Source: Nelumbo lutea
Lineage: Eukaryota > Streptophyta > Magnoliopsida > Proteales > Nelumbonaceae
Length of the DNA stretch: 64,000 nucleotides
Direction of reading: 5' to 3'
Assembly: GCA_022828595.1 (NCBI GenBank)
Contig: JAKGHH010000007.1
Span: forward strand, 41,153,973 to 41,217,972
Position numbers and translations under genes: made by a program. Below the pieces are notes generated by a model that did no database searches, was not told the origin of the DNA, and saw only the letters and a list, made by a program, of their open reading frames with translations. Below are positions 12,146 through 23,802 of the stretch, piece after piece; position 1 is the first letter of the stretch; each line of letters begins with the position of its first letter.

Positions 12146-14220
12146 GTCATCACATAGAAAGGGCTTTTAATCTATGTTCCATTTCCATTTTGGGCATCTC
12201 TAAGATTCCATTTGATCTCAGTAACGGAGATAGTTGTGTCTCTGGAAATGTGGGAAACCACATGGGGTGCATGGAGCCAACTGTTTCAGCTACAAAACCC
12301 ACCACCTTCTGTGAAGGATCTCATCCACTCATCTTATGAGCTTTCCCTTTGGCCTCTGTCAGACAAGGTTCATAGCCATTTTATGTTAAACATTTCTATC
12401 CAGTAAGTGCTCACCCATCATGTTCTTGAACAACAAGATACCATGAGAGAGTCTTCCATTTTAGGATAGACCCCTCCCACATGGGTCTATGACGCCCCTA
12501 TCATCTCATGGAGCAATCCAACCAACTACATTAGCAGATGGATAGCCCAATTTTATGGTGCATCTCCACCCACCAATACAGCCAACCTTCATACTAATGA
12601 TGGAAGGCCTTTAGAGAATTTATCATACAAAATTCCCTATCACATGCACTTATATTTAATGGAGGGAACGAAAAACCCCCTAGATCTGATTTAGGTGAAA
12701 CCAAAGTGGCTCCCACTGACTTTCATAAAGCCAGATTCAAAGTGGGCCCAAAAAGGCTAGGGTTCCGGGGTGTTCCATTTTAGGATAGGCCCCTCCCACA
12801 TCGGTCTATGATGCCCCTATCATCTCATGGAGCAATCCAACCAACTGCATTAGCAGACGGATAGCCCAATTTTATGGTGCATCTCCACCCACCAATATAG
12901 CCAACCTTCATACTAATGATGGAAGGCCTTTAGATAATTCATCATATGAAATTCCCTATCACATGCACATTATTTAATGGAGGGAATGAAAAACCCCCTA
13001 GATCTGATTTAGGTCAAACCAAAGTGGCTCCCACTGACTTTCATAAAGCCAGATTCAAAGTGGGCCCGAAAAGGCTAAGGTTCTAGGGTGTTCCTCTTAG
13101 GGAGAAACTGAAGTGGGCCCCACTGAAAAAGGGAGATCATACAATGATCTTGAGGGCACCATGGCAATGATGTGCATTCAGCCATGGTGTTTGAAAGAGC
13201 CACTATCGAATTAACATGGGCCAAGCACTTATGGCCCATGTACGCAACACGTCATAACACATACATCACATTCATGAAATCCATAATTGATCCAAACAAT
13301 TAAATAAATATAAAACCCATAATTAAATTTTTAAAATCTTTTCAGCCCATTTAAAGCTCATAATATTATCAAATAATATTATCTAGGTATATGGCCTAAA
13401 CTGCAAAGAGCAGTTTGACCCATATAGCATTTATGCTGAATTAGGCTAAAGCAATTTTTATCAAATCAAAACTGGGTTTTACAGATGTGGGCCAAATTCC
13501 ATCTTGCAATTAACCATCAACCCCTTAGCCCATGAATGAAATTTTAGGGCTGAGAACAGCCCCATCGAACCACAGATTCAGTCCAACCAGTTTGGTCCAA
13601 TTTGGTTCGAATGGGTCTAGGGTTGGATGTTTAATTCAAAATCTAATTCAAGAAACATGATATGAAAATAAAGAAACTGATACATGACAATCAAGAATCA
13701 GTAAACAACATCAAGAGGGCTGTTCGTAAGGCTACAACCCTGCAAAACAAAAGTTAGTTCGTAATTTGCAGTTTCTAAAACTACAAATCGCAGACTGTCG
13801 AACTCAAATTTGCAAAATTTTCTCTTTCACGCTTCCAGCTTCGTCTTCAATGAAGTAAACTACAAAACCTAATTTTTCTATTAATATTACATCAGAATCG
13901 AATTCCTATACATTCCGTCTAAAATTAAAAACAAAATAAAAATTATTTACAAACCAAGAATGAATAGAAAAAACGCAGATGCATAGATTTCTTGCATCGC
14001 TGAAAGATTTCAATATTCTCCATACGAATAGCCCAAAATTCAAGAAATATAAATAGAACAATTCTAAATATATAACAGAATAATAAATATTTATTTTCAG
14101 ATCATTCGCCCAAAACTAGTAATTGATTTCCCAGGAAAAACCACTAACTACGCAAATCAGGTAGAACACCTTCTGCCTATTTGCGCATATCCAGATCTGA
14201 TTTAATTCGGTTCAAGACTT
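12146..14220 (-). other. Copia copy A 5' leader, no gene
   Basis: Untranslated leader between the primer-binding site and gag, homologous to 25139-26806 (copy B) and 39747-41454 (copy C). It is longer than theirs because of the 319-base tandem duplication at 12454-13091. I see no ORF of substance. A block conserved in all three copies has 'CTTTGGCCTCTGTCAGACAAGG' near 12350 (as read on the plus strand, in the context of a possible packaging or structural element). Confidence 0.75.
12454..13091. repeat. 319-bp tandem duplication in copia copy A leader
   Basis: The segment starting TTCCATTTTAGGATAG at 12454 starts again at 12773 and the two copies match closely through about 13091. Copies B and C have a single version, so the duplication is private to copy A (or its close lineage). 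Confidence 0.9.
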
Positions 14221-14239
14221 GAACCTAGCTCTGATACCA
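14221..14239 (-). promoter_or_regulatory. Copia copy A primer-binding site (tRNA-iMet)
   Basis: On the minus strand this reads TGGTATCAGAGCTAGGTTC, directly after the LTR end. TGGTATCAGAGC is the standard primer-binding site of plant copia elements, complementary to the 3' end of the initiator methionine tRNA. It fixes the inner border of the 5' LTR at 14240. Confidence 0.95.
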
Positions 14240-14957
14240 TGGAAGGGATGAGAGATTCATCATATTGATGGCCGAACCCTACTGGAAGGTTGGGCAAATT
14301 TTCAAAAGTTTCTCTCTCTCCCATCTGGGATTCGCATTCCCTGTTTTAGAAAACTGCATTTTCAATGATCAATCTTGAACCCAAAACCGGACCAGATCTC
14401 AAAACCAAAAGGGAGGAAAGGGATATACCTGAGCAGTGACTTCTAATGAAGGAGTTCACGTCCAAGGAGAAGACTAAAACCTGCTTTCTCTAAAGATGAC
14501 ACATTGTGTGAAGAAGCAGGATCAGCAGGATGGCTCTTCAGCAAGAACCAAGATTCTTCGATCAAAATTGAACAAGGGCTGGTGAGCATGACTTCAGATT
14601 GTCTCTTCAACTAAGAAAAAATATCAAGAACCTTTCTTGATCAATTCCACAAGAGGATATCGAACTTGATATGGATGGTAAGAATAAGAGAGAATTTTGC
14701 ATGTTGTTGTGTGTTAAAATTGAGGAATTCGCCCCCTATTTATAGTCTTCTTTGGATCAACCTCCTAATCTAATTAGGAGAGAGTTTCTTGATCCAAATC
14801 TGATATTTGGATCTGGACTCTTAAATGGATAAGACTTATCTTATTCTTTTAGCTAATCCTAATCAAATTATAAATCAGTTCTTGTCTCCTTTTAATTAAC
14901 TAATTTAAACCAGTTCAAATTGAGCTTTTGGTCCATTAAGACTATGTGCTTACTTAC
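14240..14957 (-). repeat. Copia copy A 5' LTR, truncated
   Basis: Matches 4942-5680 of the 3' LTR, including the minus-strand TATA box CTATAAATAG at 14736-14745. It stops at 14957 where the G2 LTR begins. The remaining ~1 kb of the LTR is not found on the other side of G2, so a deletion followed or accompanied the G2 insertion. Confidence 0.88.
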
Positions 14958-16377
14958 TGATGAGAATGCAAAATATCATATTATTTTCCCTTATTATTCA
15001 GTCATTTATACTTATTTGATGCCCAAATGCACTCATTATTCTTATATTTTGATTTAGGGCACAAATGGAGGTGTTAAGTGAAAAACAAGGCTAACCGGGT
15101 AATCCTGGACAGTTTCGGCACCACGTCATAATTTAGGCATAACTCTCTCATCCGAGATTCAAGATGCATTGGAACAATAAGGAAACACTCTACAACTTTC
15201 ATGTTTTGCATTTTGATAGATACTGACTGCATCGAGATCAAAATCGGGCCCAAAATAACTACAACCGCACTGCTGACGTGCTAGAAACATTCCTTAGCCT
15301 ACAAGTTTTCATATGCAAAATCACCACTCTCCCACTTACATTAGAACTTTGCTTTATCTTATCTTTGATATTTTTCTTGTTAAATCAGACTTGGGCACTG
15401 TTATCTAGAGAGAAATTTTAGGGGATTTTGTAGGCTTCTCTTGGGGAAAGTAGAGGAAAAGAAAAGAAGAGGAAAAACAAGAAAGAAGACAAACAAACCT
15501 AGTGTTGTCGCACCTCTCTTCTCTTCTCTTCTCTCTCTCTAATTTTTCTTGAGTTTTCACCATGACCATGCATGGCTAAATTCTGATACTTGGTCGAAGG
15601 AAACAGAAGCCTCTGAATCAACAAAACTATGAGATCTAATTTGATTTTTATTGTTTGATTTATACTTTGAATATCGAATGTTCTTCTATGTTCATGTTTA
15701 TAATTATTTCGTTTGATTGCTAGGAGGCCTACTAGATTATTATTCATTGCCATCTACTGCTAGGTTAGATATCAGATCCGTAATTGTTTGATCCCTCTAA
15801 TCTGCAAAGCAATTAGGGTTTAATGATTTGCTACATCAGAAATTGTTAGATCTTAGGAAGAGCACTCGACTGAATTAAATGCAACTGCTTGTGCTTGTGT
15901 TGTTTAGTTTCATCGATCTCTAATGCTTAATGCTATTGCTGAATTAAATCTTTAACGCTTGTTTAGGGGTTGTTCAATAGTAAGGGTTAAGAGGACCATT
16001 TGTTTTCCGATTAACTGATATTAGGAAGATGCAGGAAAATAATTCCTATAATGAATATTCAAAGTCTGAATTGATTTATTTTAGCATCGATGAGCAGTAG
16101 TGAAATTTTGATGGTGGATGTTATCCTAGACCAAGATTCATTCTTTTGGTTAATTACAACACTCTAAATTGCCTTACTTCCCATTTAAATTTTGTTCTTT
16201 TTAATCCTGATTTTCTTTCTTTCAAATTTGGTTTTCGTTACACACAACCCCCCTCCATCTTTGATTCACGTAGCACATAACTCAGGTTAGATACTCTCTG
16301 TGGGAATGATCTTTACTCAAACTACTACATTTTATTTTCATGAGTATAGGTTTTATTTTTTGGTGCCTACGACAACA
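14958..16377 (+). repeat. G2 5' LTR
   Basis: About 1420 bases. The start TGATGAGAAT is the same as the G1 LTR start read on its own strand. Near its end there is 'CTCTGTGGGAATGAT', a block common at the end of gypsy LTRs, and the primer-binding site follows ten bases after the end. The exact last base (16377) is inferred from a CA before the primer-binding site. The 84-codon antisense ORF inside is not a gene. Confidence 0.8.
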
Positions 16378-16387
16378 CGCCAAATTT

Positions 16388-16405
16388 TGGCACCATTGCC
16401 AGGGA
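16388..16405 (+). promoter_or_regulatory. G2 primer-binding site
   Basis: TGGCACCATTGCCAGGGA closely resembles the TGGCGCC-GTTGCCGGGGA primer-binding site of Athila-type gypsy elements, with three differences. It supports the plus-strand orientation of G2. Confidence 0.8.
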
Positions 16406-16639
16406 GTCTTTCTAATCAGTTTTTGTGCTTCTTGTGATCATTGTTTCATTCTTGAAACTTTTAAAAAAATATATATAAATAGATCACTTTGATTGTTTGT
16501 GTTTTAGCATAGAATATTTTCTATTTTATTTATTTATTTATTTATTTTCATCATTCTAGATTTTTTTATGGTATGCCATTCATGGGTAATTAGGGTTTCC
16601 TTGATTTATGCCTGTAACTTGATTCTCTAAGCAAGGTGA

Positions 16640-17239
16640 TTTGTAGTACTATCCAGAAATAGAGGGAACTTTGCGCAAGTTAAGGAGAGAAGCTCGGAGT
16701 CATTCTGAAGAAAATGATCCAGCTCTTGATTCCCTGTCTGTTAGTGGTTCTGATTTAAGAGATGAGGAAATCATGGTTAGAAATCAAACTCTGAAGAGTT
16801 TGCCACCCCTGATTTGAATCAACAACCCTTCTGCATAAGATTTCTTGCTTTAGATGCTGATGCTACTTTTGAATTAAAATCTGGACTGATACATCTCTTG
16901 CCCATTTTTCATGGTCTTGCAGGTGAGGATCCTCACAAGCGTTTGAAGGAGCTTCATATGGTATGCACGAGTATGAAACCCATAGGGGTGACTGAAGAAC
17001 AAATTAAACTTAGAGCCTTTCCATTTTCTTTGAAGGATTCAGCTAAGGATTGGCTCTATTATCTACCCTCCGGGAGTATTACCACATGGAACGAGATGAA
17101 AATGTTATTTTTGGAGAAGTACTTCACAGCTTCAAGGGCGGCCAACATTTGAAAAGAAATTTGTAGTGTAAGGCAGTACAATGGGGAGTCCCTACATGAA
17201 TAATGGGAACATTTTAAAAAATTAGAATGGGGAGTCCCT
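16640..17239 (+). pseudogene. gag: Athila-like gag, N-terminal two-thirds, truncated
   Basis: Upstream pieces 'EIEGTLRKLRREARS' and 'DPALDSLSVSGSDLRDEE' (16650-16790) are followed by a frameshift near 16790. Then comes the open stretch 16805-17152 (TPDLNQQPF..., 112 codons from a TTG at 16814). It contains the retrotransposon-gag domain: 'FELKSGLIHLLP', 'FHGLAGEDPHKRLKE', 'IKLRAFPFSL', 'AKDWLYYLPSGSITTW', 'EKYF'. A stop at 17150-17152 interrupts the AANI-RKE junction. Broken homology ('QYNGESLHE') goes on to about 17195 and the gene is lost at the junction near 17239. This is the part of gag missing from G1. Confidence 0.88.
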
Positions 17240-18056
17240 AAAGTTTTCTTGTTATTCTATTAATTCTTTGATGTATTCTTGTTGTATTTCCCCTTTAATT
17301 TTCTTGAGTATGTTGAATTTAATGATGTCTAGCTAAATTTTCTTAGCTAGGGTTTAGATGGATTTTGATTTTAAGATTATATAGTTATTTGTTTAATTCA
17401 ATTCAAGACCTTTATTATTTGCATGAGGAATTTTTATTACTATGCTTAATGCTTTAAAAGAATTGGCCAATCTTTTAATGATTTGATGATTCATGCATGA
17501 CTGACCAAAGGATTGTTATGAATTAGATCCCTAGGCAATAAAAATTTTATGATAGACTATGATATTGAAAGATATTAGCTCATGTGTGGGAATCAAGGAA
17601 GCCCAGTGAGTCAAATCCCCTTCTACAATTAGACGTTTCCAAAGAAGTTAATGCTTATTTTTCCGATTGACAACTACTTAGAAATTTGATGGTAGAATTG
17701 GATTAATAAAGGATTAATATGACTTGAGAAAGCTTATTAATTAATTTAGGAAAATCCACCATCAAATGCAAATAACTTTAATAAACGTTAGGGTAATTTC
17801 GGTCTTGAGTTGGATTAAATAGGTAATTATGTAATCTTGATTTAATGAAATCTAAACCCTACTTGCATTCATCCATCAATTCAGTTTTTAATAAGTTCTT
17901 GGATTTACATTAATTCTTTTAGTTTTTATTCATTCAATCGATTCACAAGTTCAACTTAGGTTAGTTTAAAATTGATTTGGTACTGTGATCTAGTCTCTGT
18001 GGGATCAACACTTTTCTCATCATTATACACACATTTGACTAAGGTACACTTGCCTG
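17240..18056 (+). repeat. 3' part of a different gypsy LTR
   Basis: AT-rich, no ORF. The block 'CTCTGTGGGATCAACACTTTT' in 17994-18014 and the tail 'TACACTTGCCT' are typical of gypsy LTR 3' ends. It does not match the G2 LTR closely, so it is another insertion joined to G2 by a deletion. Both borders are approximate. Confidence 0.55.
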
Positions 18057-19039
18057 AATTAACTATGCATAAATCACACAACAAATCTCAATCACCCTGA
18101 CCCAATTTGTCCAATCAGACCTCACCGTTGTGTTCAGAGACCCAAAAAAAAAACCCATCATGCCAAATTTCATAACTAGATTCATCCGATTGACCGTTAA
18201 ACTAGAGAGATAACTTTTTGACACTCCAGATTGAACTGTCACTTCAGTTGTCCAACCTAGGATCTTAAGTGGGTGAGGACTGACGTCAGAACCTTACTTA
18301 ACCCCTTTAAAACACCTAGACCAATGAATTTGAGCCGAATAGGCTTAAAGAACTCAAAATACCAAACAAGCCCCCACTTAAAATTAAGAAAGGATAAAAT
18401 TACTTTTAAAAGTTCATCAAGTTTACATTTTTTGCCACTGTCAGCCCCAAATATGGGGCTGCAACATCTGGCACGCCCCAATCCCTCATTGGACATACGA
18501 AATTCATAAGAAGCCATCCAAAATCGAGATTATTTGTTGCATAAAGAAGGGTCAACTGCAGGCCGTTCTCTCTCAAAACCCTTGCCTGTTTTAGTGAAAA
18601 AACTCTACTGAATCACCGACAATATAGCTAGATGAGTTTCATACCCATCTCCCTCCATTTTCTCTATAAATAGAAGCCCAACTCGAGCTAGAGGAGGGGC
18701 GAGCAGTTTTCCAACTTTGCAACACACCAATTATGCTTGAAATCTCAAAATCCTTGAAGCCAAGCTCAAGGCTCATCCCTTATTTTCCAACTTAACACCA
18801 CAAATGCTCAGCCCAGTTCCTACCTTGCTCAAGTTTAGTTTGTAGTCTTTTTAGTTGGTGGAAAGTTTGCTTCAAGGTTATATACAAGAGGTAAGCCTCT
18901 CATTCCACCATCCCTCTGCTTTAGTTTAGTTTCAGATTGCTTAAAGTCCTAGAATGTTGGGAAACTTGCATTCCCAGCTTCCTCTAGACTGAGGAAAAGA
19001 GGTAGAGAGGCGAGGATCTTAGGGAAACCAATACCTAAG
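18057..19039 (+). repeat. T-left: Tat-like LTR, first part
   Basis: Homologous in inverted orientation to about 33860-34830 (T-right). A plus-strand TATA box CTATAAATAG lies at 18664-18673, which sets the orientation. The left end is truncated against 17240-18056. The copy is interrupted at 19039 by copia solo LTR S2 and continues at 31698. The overlapping ORFs at 18257-18517 on both strands lie in this repeat and are not genes. Confidence 0.75.
18664..18673 (+). promoter_or_regulatory. TATA box in T-left LTR
   Basis: CTATAAATAG followed by GC-richer sequence. The mirror copy in T-right is at 34224-34233 on the minus strand. Conservation in both copies supports a real LTR promoter. Confidence 0.7.
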
Positions 19040-19616
19040 TGATAGATAGTGTATGCCCTTAGCTATAATCAACATGATGTACATTATGACATTTATTGTA
19101 AATGAATAAAGTACATATTTTATTCATGTTATAGCGGTGTGTTTCTATGTAATACCCTTAAATTGGACACATATGAGACTCGTGTTAGTTTAGAATCTTC
19201 ACAATCGTTGGATAGATTTGGGGAGATTTATCCTGCCAAGGCTAACATTGATGTACCGCCAAGTTGGTTGGGGTAGCTTGTCTCAGCTGCCAGGGTGAGA
19301 CCTTAGATACATGTAGTATGCATTTTCTTAAAACCCTGAACTGGACCAAATTCCAGTATTGCCCTAGACCTTGGAGACAGATGGACAAAACTGGAATGTT
19401 ACACCTAACCCCTAGACTCGATTATGGTATTACACTAGGTGTCAGATTAGGTTGTCCTTGATTTGCCAATCAGTGAGATCCTTAGAGGGGGTCAAAACAT
19501 GGGTATGTTGGGACAGTTCGAGAATTCATCTGAGTGGTTGATCATAGTGATAGGATCAGCCCCTTTGTCTGACAAAGTGAATGATCAAAGAATTGGGCTC
19601 TCTCTGATGGAAACCT
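19035..19616 (+). repeat. S2: old copia solo LTR, first part (with TSD CTAAG)
   Basis: The LTR starts at 19040 (TGATAGATAGTGTATGCCC, related to TGTTAGACAGTTTTGTATGCCC of younger copies) after CTAAG at 19035-19039. It continues to the assembly gap. The rest is at 30666-31697 and is followed by CTACG (31698-31702), a 4-of-5 match to CTAAG. Removing S2 joins T-left to match T-right. The ORFs at 19264-19461 and 19463 onward are not genes. Confidence 0.82.
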
Positions 19617-19716
19617 NNNNNNNNNNNNNNNNNNNNNNNNNNNNNNNNNNNNNNNNNNNNNNNNNNNNNNNNNNNNNNNNNNNNNNNNNNNNNNNNNNNN
19701 NNNNNNNNNNNNNNNN
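19617..19716. other. Assembly gap of exactly 100 N
   Basis: 100 Ns, a scaffold-gap placeholder of unknown true size. By comparison with copies A and C the missing sequence should hold about 300 bases of S2, the whole 3' LTR of copy B (about 1.8-1.9 kb), and the end of copy B RNase H. Confidence 0.95.
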
Positions 19717-22180
19717 TGAACTTCTTCATCCACATGGGCTTCTTTGGCAGCCTCACTTGCAGCAATGTAATCTACCTCGGTTGTGGAGTCTGTAGTGGAC
19801 CCCTGTTTGCTGCTTTTCTAGCAAAACAAAACACACGATCCTATCATGAAAAATATATTCCTCGCCCAGAATGTCGCTAAGAGAGACTTTTTTATCATCT
19901 GGATCTGACTGGAAATCTGACTATCTGTATACCCTTGGATCTGTAGTGAGCTGACCACTCGAATAATTAGACAAAAACTCTCTTTGTCCTGTCGAAAGTG
20001 GTACTTAAGTATGTTTTTCACAGGTGTCCCTCCAATGCTCCTACCCTAGGTTGGCAGTTGAAATCTGCTTACTACACTCACTGGGCTCTGAGCCAATGTC
20101 AGGGCGACGTTGCACAGCATGGCACACATGATGCTCCCAACGGCCGCATCATAGGGAACGTCTTTCATGCCATCAAATCTCCTCAAGAAAATCCTTGGGA
20201 GACATCTTCTTGGAGAGGAGAGTGGCTCCATGCCTCTGAAAGGAACATATTTCCTTCCTTTAGAGTTTTCCATGCTGTATCTTTTGACTATTTTGTCAAT
20301 GTAGTAGATTGGATCAATCACTATTATTCGCCTCAATCTATCTCTATAGAGGTCGAAGACCCAGTATATAGGAGGCCTCTCCAAGATCTTTCATGGAAAT
20401 TGCTATGAAAGCCATACTTTCACCCTAATCAAACATAATCCTACATTCATTCCCAATGGAGTAGAATGTCATCGTACATATAAAACCAAGAAGGTAACCT
20501 ATTCAATCTCCACTGTACTTTCCTGTAACACAAAGGGTTCCATTCTTGCATTCTGCTCGTAAGTCAAACGATTTGACAGCAGAGTCAAAACGGAATGTTC
20601 CAACTTCTAGAAGCTGGGTTTAAGGTCCATAAATGGAACTATTAAGTTTACATTACCATGTTTTCCTGACCCGCCAGCTATGAAGCCCTTTGCAGCTGCT
20701 ACATTATAGATACTTTCAGGTAAGATCTCTACTTCAGGAATGCAGTTTTGACATTCCATTTGCCAACATCTCATTAATCATGGTTATGCTGCTACAGCTA
20801 GCAGGATCCTAATGGATTTAAGCATGGCCACAGGGCCGAAAAGGTTTCCTCATAATTGATGCCCTCTTTTTGAGTATTACCCTTTCACACCACCAAACGA
20901 GCTTTGAAGGTCTCAACCCTTACCATCGCGGCCCCTTTCTTCCTCTTGTAAAATCCATTTGCAACTGATTGCTTTTACCCCGGAGGGTGAATTCTACTAG
21001 AGTCCAGACTTCCATTGGTCTCCATTGATTTCCATCCTCTGCTCTCATGACCTCCACCCACTTCTGGGAATCTATGTCCAACATAGCTTCCGCGATAAGT
21101 CATGGGATCCTACTCACTAGCTCATGGTCTTCCACCAGGTAACTATCCCTGATCATAACCATAACGGACTGGTGGCCTGTGAATACCCGAGGGATTCTTC
21201 TTGTTAGTTGGTCACTACCTGGAACTTGTGGGACATCTCCCACTGCTTCCTGAGCTCTCCCTCATCAAGGAACAATCTTCACTGACAGCATGTGTGTCCA
21301 GGATAAAAAATCGGTTCTTCAAGAATCTGGGTCATCTTCGACTGCCCAGGGGAACACTTTCCTGCTCACTTGGGTCATAGAAAAGATAACCTACAAAGCC
21401 TTTTGGGTAGCCTACAAATAGGCAACGGCTGGTCTTGGATTTCCAACTTGTCTGCACTCGTTCTGTTTAACGTGTGCTGGACAACCCCAAATTCTTTTCA
21501 AGTGTTCTGACACTTGGTTTCTTGTCCGGTTCCAAATTCACTATGGAGTGATTTGGAACCAATTTGGTTGGAACCCCGATTCAGCACGTAAATCATAATC
21601 TCTAATTGCGTTAAAAACCCCCCAAAAAAAGGATGTGGGTAAACTCTAAGTGTAAGAGAAGTGACCGGACCATATCCAATAAGCGTCCTAATTCCTTCCT
21701 CTCTGAAACACTTGTTAAGTTGTGTGTTTAGCAGGAACAGCTAGATAGTGATTACTATCCCATTGTCCTTTAAGTAGTCCCATGAACTTCGTCAGAGAAG
21801 ATACTCGCCACCTCGTATCAGATCGAAGGGCTTCTAAATTTCTCACCCCCAACTGTTTCTCGACCTATCTTGTCTAAACTCTTTGTAACTTTTCAAAAGG
21901 ATTCCAGACTTAGGTGTCTCATTAGGTACACGTAACCATATCGTGAGAAATCATCTGTGAAGGTGATGAAATACACGTGTTGATTCCCTGTCCTAACACT
22001 CAGGGGACCACATACATCAATATGTATTAGGTCAAGTGTGCCTGTACATCTTTCAGGCTTACCGTCAAATGGTCATTTCGTCATCTTGCCTTGTAGGCAA
22101 GGCTCACAGGTGGGAAGATCTTCTACTGTTAGAAAATCCAAAGGACCATCCTTTACCAACCTTGTGATTCGGTCAACACA
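19717..22180 (-). pseudogene. pol: Copia copy B integrase, RT and RNase H with dense indels
   Basis: Nucleotide homology to the same parts of copies A and C is clear throughout (for example the YVDD region near 20465, '[13 protein letters not shown]' region near 21490, integrase near 21930), but almost every 30-60 bases carries a one-base insertion or deletion, so no open frame longer than about 130 codons remains. The 110-136 codon ORFs here are chance frames. The rest of the same element (23803-25138) is nearly free of indels. The contrast, and the position right next to an N gap, suggest sequencing or gap-filling error as much as true decay. Confidence 0.8.
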
Positions 22181-23802
22181 GATGTTGATGAACTTACAAT
22201 TTATCTATAATTTTTGAGGATTTTAGCATGGATTTTTATGCCGGTTTTATTAATTTTTGCCTTAATTTAGCTTAATGCTAAGAATAAGTTCAGGGATAAT
22301 CAATCCAAGAAAAGGAAGGAAAAAGGCAAGAAAAGAAGGTTCAAAAAGACCAATTTCAGTCCAGCCCGGTCGTGGAAGCAAGAGAGAGCACTTCGGCCCA
22401 AAAAGAGCAAGTGAATTCCTTGAGAAAACCCAAGAAAATAAAGCCTAGCTATGAGGAGAATTCGGCCCAGCAAGGAAGGCCCATTTTTAGCCCAAATAAC
22501 AGCCTAGAGTGTAGCCCACATGAGCTCAAAAGCAAGCTAAGTTGTAGCCCAAATAGCAGCCCAAAGGGAGCTAGGGGCGGCAACTCCTAGATGTTTCTTG
22601 AAGAGAAGGAGGGAGCACTCTAGAAGGTTCATGAGGGGTGTAATACACCCCATTCTAGAGGCTTCAAGAAGGGGCAAGAGCCCCCTTGAAAAAACTATAT
22701 AAGGAGGCCTCTAGGAGGGGAGAAAGTTGTTCAATTGCTTGAGAGGAAGGCTCTCCCACTCTTAGAGGTTCGGCCACCTTGAGAGAAGAGAAGAGAAGAA
22801 GGCTAGGCGCAAGGAAGAAGAAGAAGAAGGGCTGAAGGAAGTTCAAGACAAGCAAGCTAGAAGAAGAAGGTGAGTTCGAATTGAGAGTTTGTGATTCAAA
22901 GATCTTCTGTAATAAATCATTTGTAGTTTTATTCTCTTTGATTTGAATTCAGTTTCTTAGTTATATGTTCTTTCTTCTTTCTCCTTGTTTCCATTCTTCC
23001 TTGATGTATTTCAGCTTGTAAAATTTCAGTTCAGCAATCTAATTCTTTTTTATTCATTCAAATGGTCATGCATTGTATTTGAAGTTTCTTGAATAAGGGT
23101 GTGATTGTAGATTAATTCGTCCAACTTACCTTCAAAACTCAGATCTGAATTCTCAGATCTGAGATTGCAAGATCTGAATTGCTTGAAAGAGAATTCAGAT
23201 CTGCAATTTTCAGATTGGGCAAATTAATTCTACAGCTTGGAATTCCTAGAGTGCTTGAGAGAGACTCTAGGAATTCAGATCTACTATTCAAAAACTGAAT
23301 TGAGTGCAAGGTTAGAGATAACTTGCACAATTCAGTTGGTGATCAATTCAGATTTGAATTGATGCCTTAGAAGTGTTTGAAGAAATGCATGCATGAGGAT
23401 TAGATTCTTGCTAGAGATAGAAGAACCGTCACTCATGCATAGGATGAACATGCGCTTGAGAGAGGCTGTTCATGACCTTGGGGTTTCACCAAACCAAGGC
23501 TCAATCATGATTCATTCGAATGATCCAAATTGATAGATTGCTGAATTCTGAGATTGACATTTACTGCTTACTCTTCTAACCTGAATTGAAGGCAATTGGG
23601 CCAATGATTTAGATAGATTTTAATTTAGGATTTCTTAGCTTTCATTAGAGTTTTGATTTATTTGTTGATCAGATAAGAAATGCTCAATTTAGTATTGGTA
23701 ATTGTTTCCTAAATCCTCGTGGGAACGATACTTCACTCTCTACTTTATTACTTGAACGGCTAGTGCACTTGCTAGTGTCACAATGAGCAACACATCAGAT
23801 GT
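22181..23802 (+). mobile_element. S3: gypsy solo LTR with target-site duplication GATGT
   Basis: The solo LTR is 22186-23797 (1612 bases), flanked by GATGT at 22181-22185 and 23798-23802, with inverted ends TGATG / CATCA. Removing it restores the pre-integrase zinc-binding segment of copy B (compare copy C near 42730). A plus-strand TATA box CTATATAAGG is at 22695-22704, and the end block 'CTCGTGGGAACGATACTTCA' near 23720 is typical of gypsy LTRs. The ORFs of 63-72 codons inside are not genes. Confidence 0.95.

Larger units (their letters stand above)
4942..14957 (-). mobile_element. Copia copy A: degenerate Ty1/copia element, minus strand
   Basis: Reading from the right: a truncated 5' LTR (14240-14957), an initiator-methionine-tRNA primer-binding site (14221-14239), a long leader, gag, protease, integrase, reverse transcriptase and RNase H, a polypurine tract (6725-6733), and the 3' LTR (4942-6724). 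The domain order protease-integrase-RT-RNase H is diagnostic of Ty1/copia. The integrase is split by solo LTR S1. All coding parts carry stops and frameshifts. The 5' LTR is cut at 14957, where G2 begins. Confidence 0.9.
14958..17239 (+). mobile_element. G2: Athila-like gypsy fragment (5' LTR, PBS, gag)
   Basis: The element starts TGATGAGAATGC at 14958, runs through an LTR to 16377, has a primer-binding site at 16388-16405 and a broken gag, and stops near 17239 in the middle of gag. Nothing of pol or a 3' LTR of the same copy follows, so it is a truncated insertion. Confidence 0.85.

Noticed and set aside
14958..18056. One complete gypsy element with two LTRs.
   Set aside because: The LTR-like sequence at 17240-18056 does not match the G2 LTR, and no AG/CTTAC duplication is seen, so they are separate fragments.
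19998..20408. 136-codon plus-strand ORF.
   Set aside because: It is the antisense shadow of copy B reverse transcriptase in the indel-rich block.
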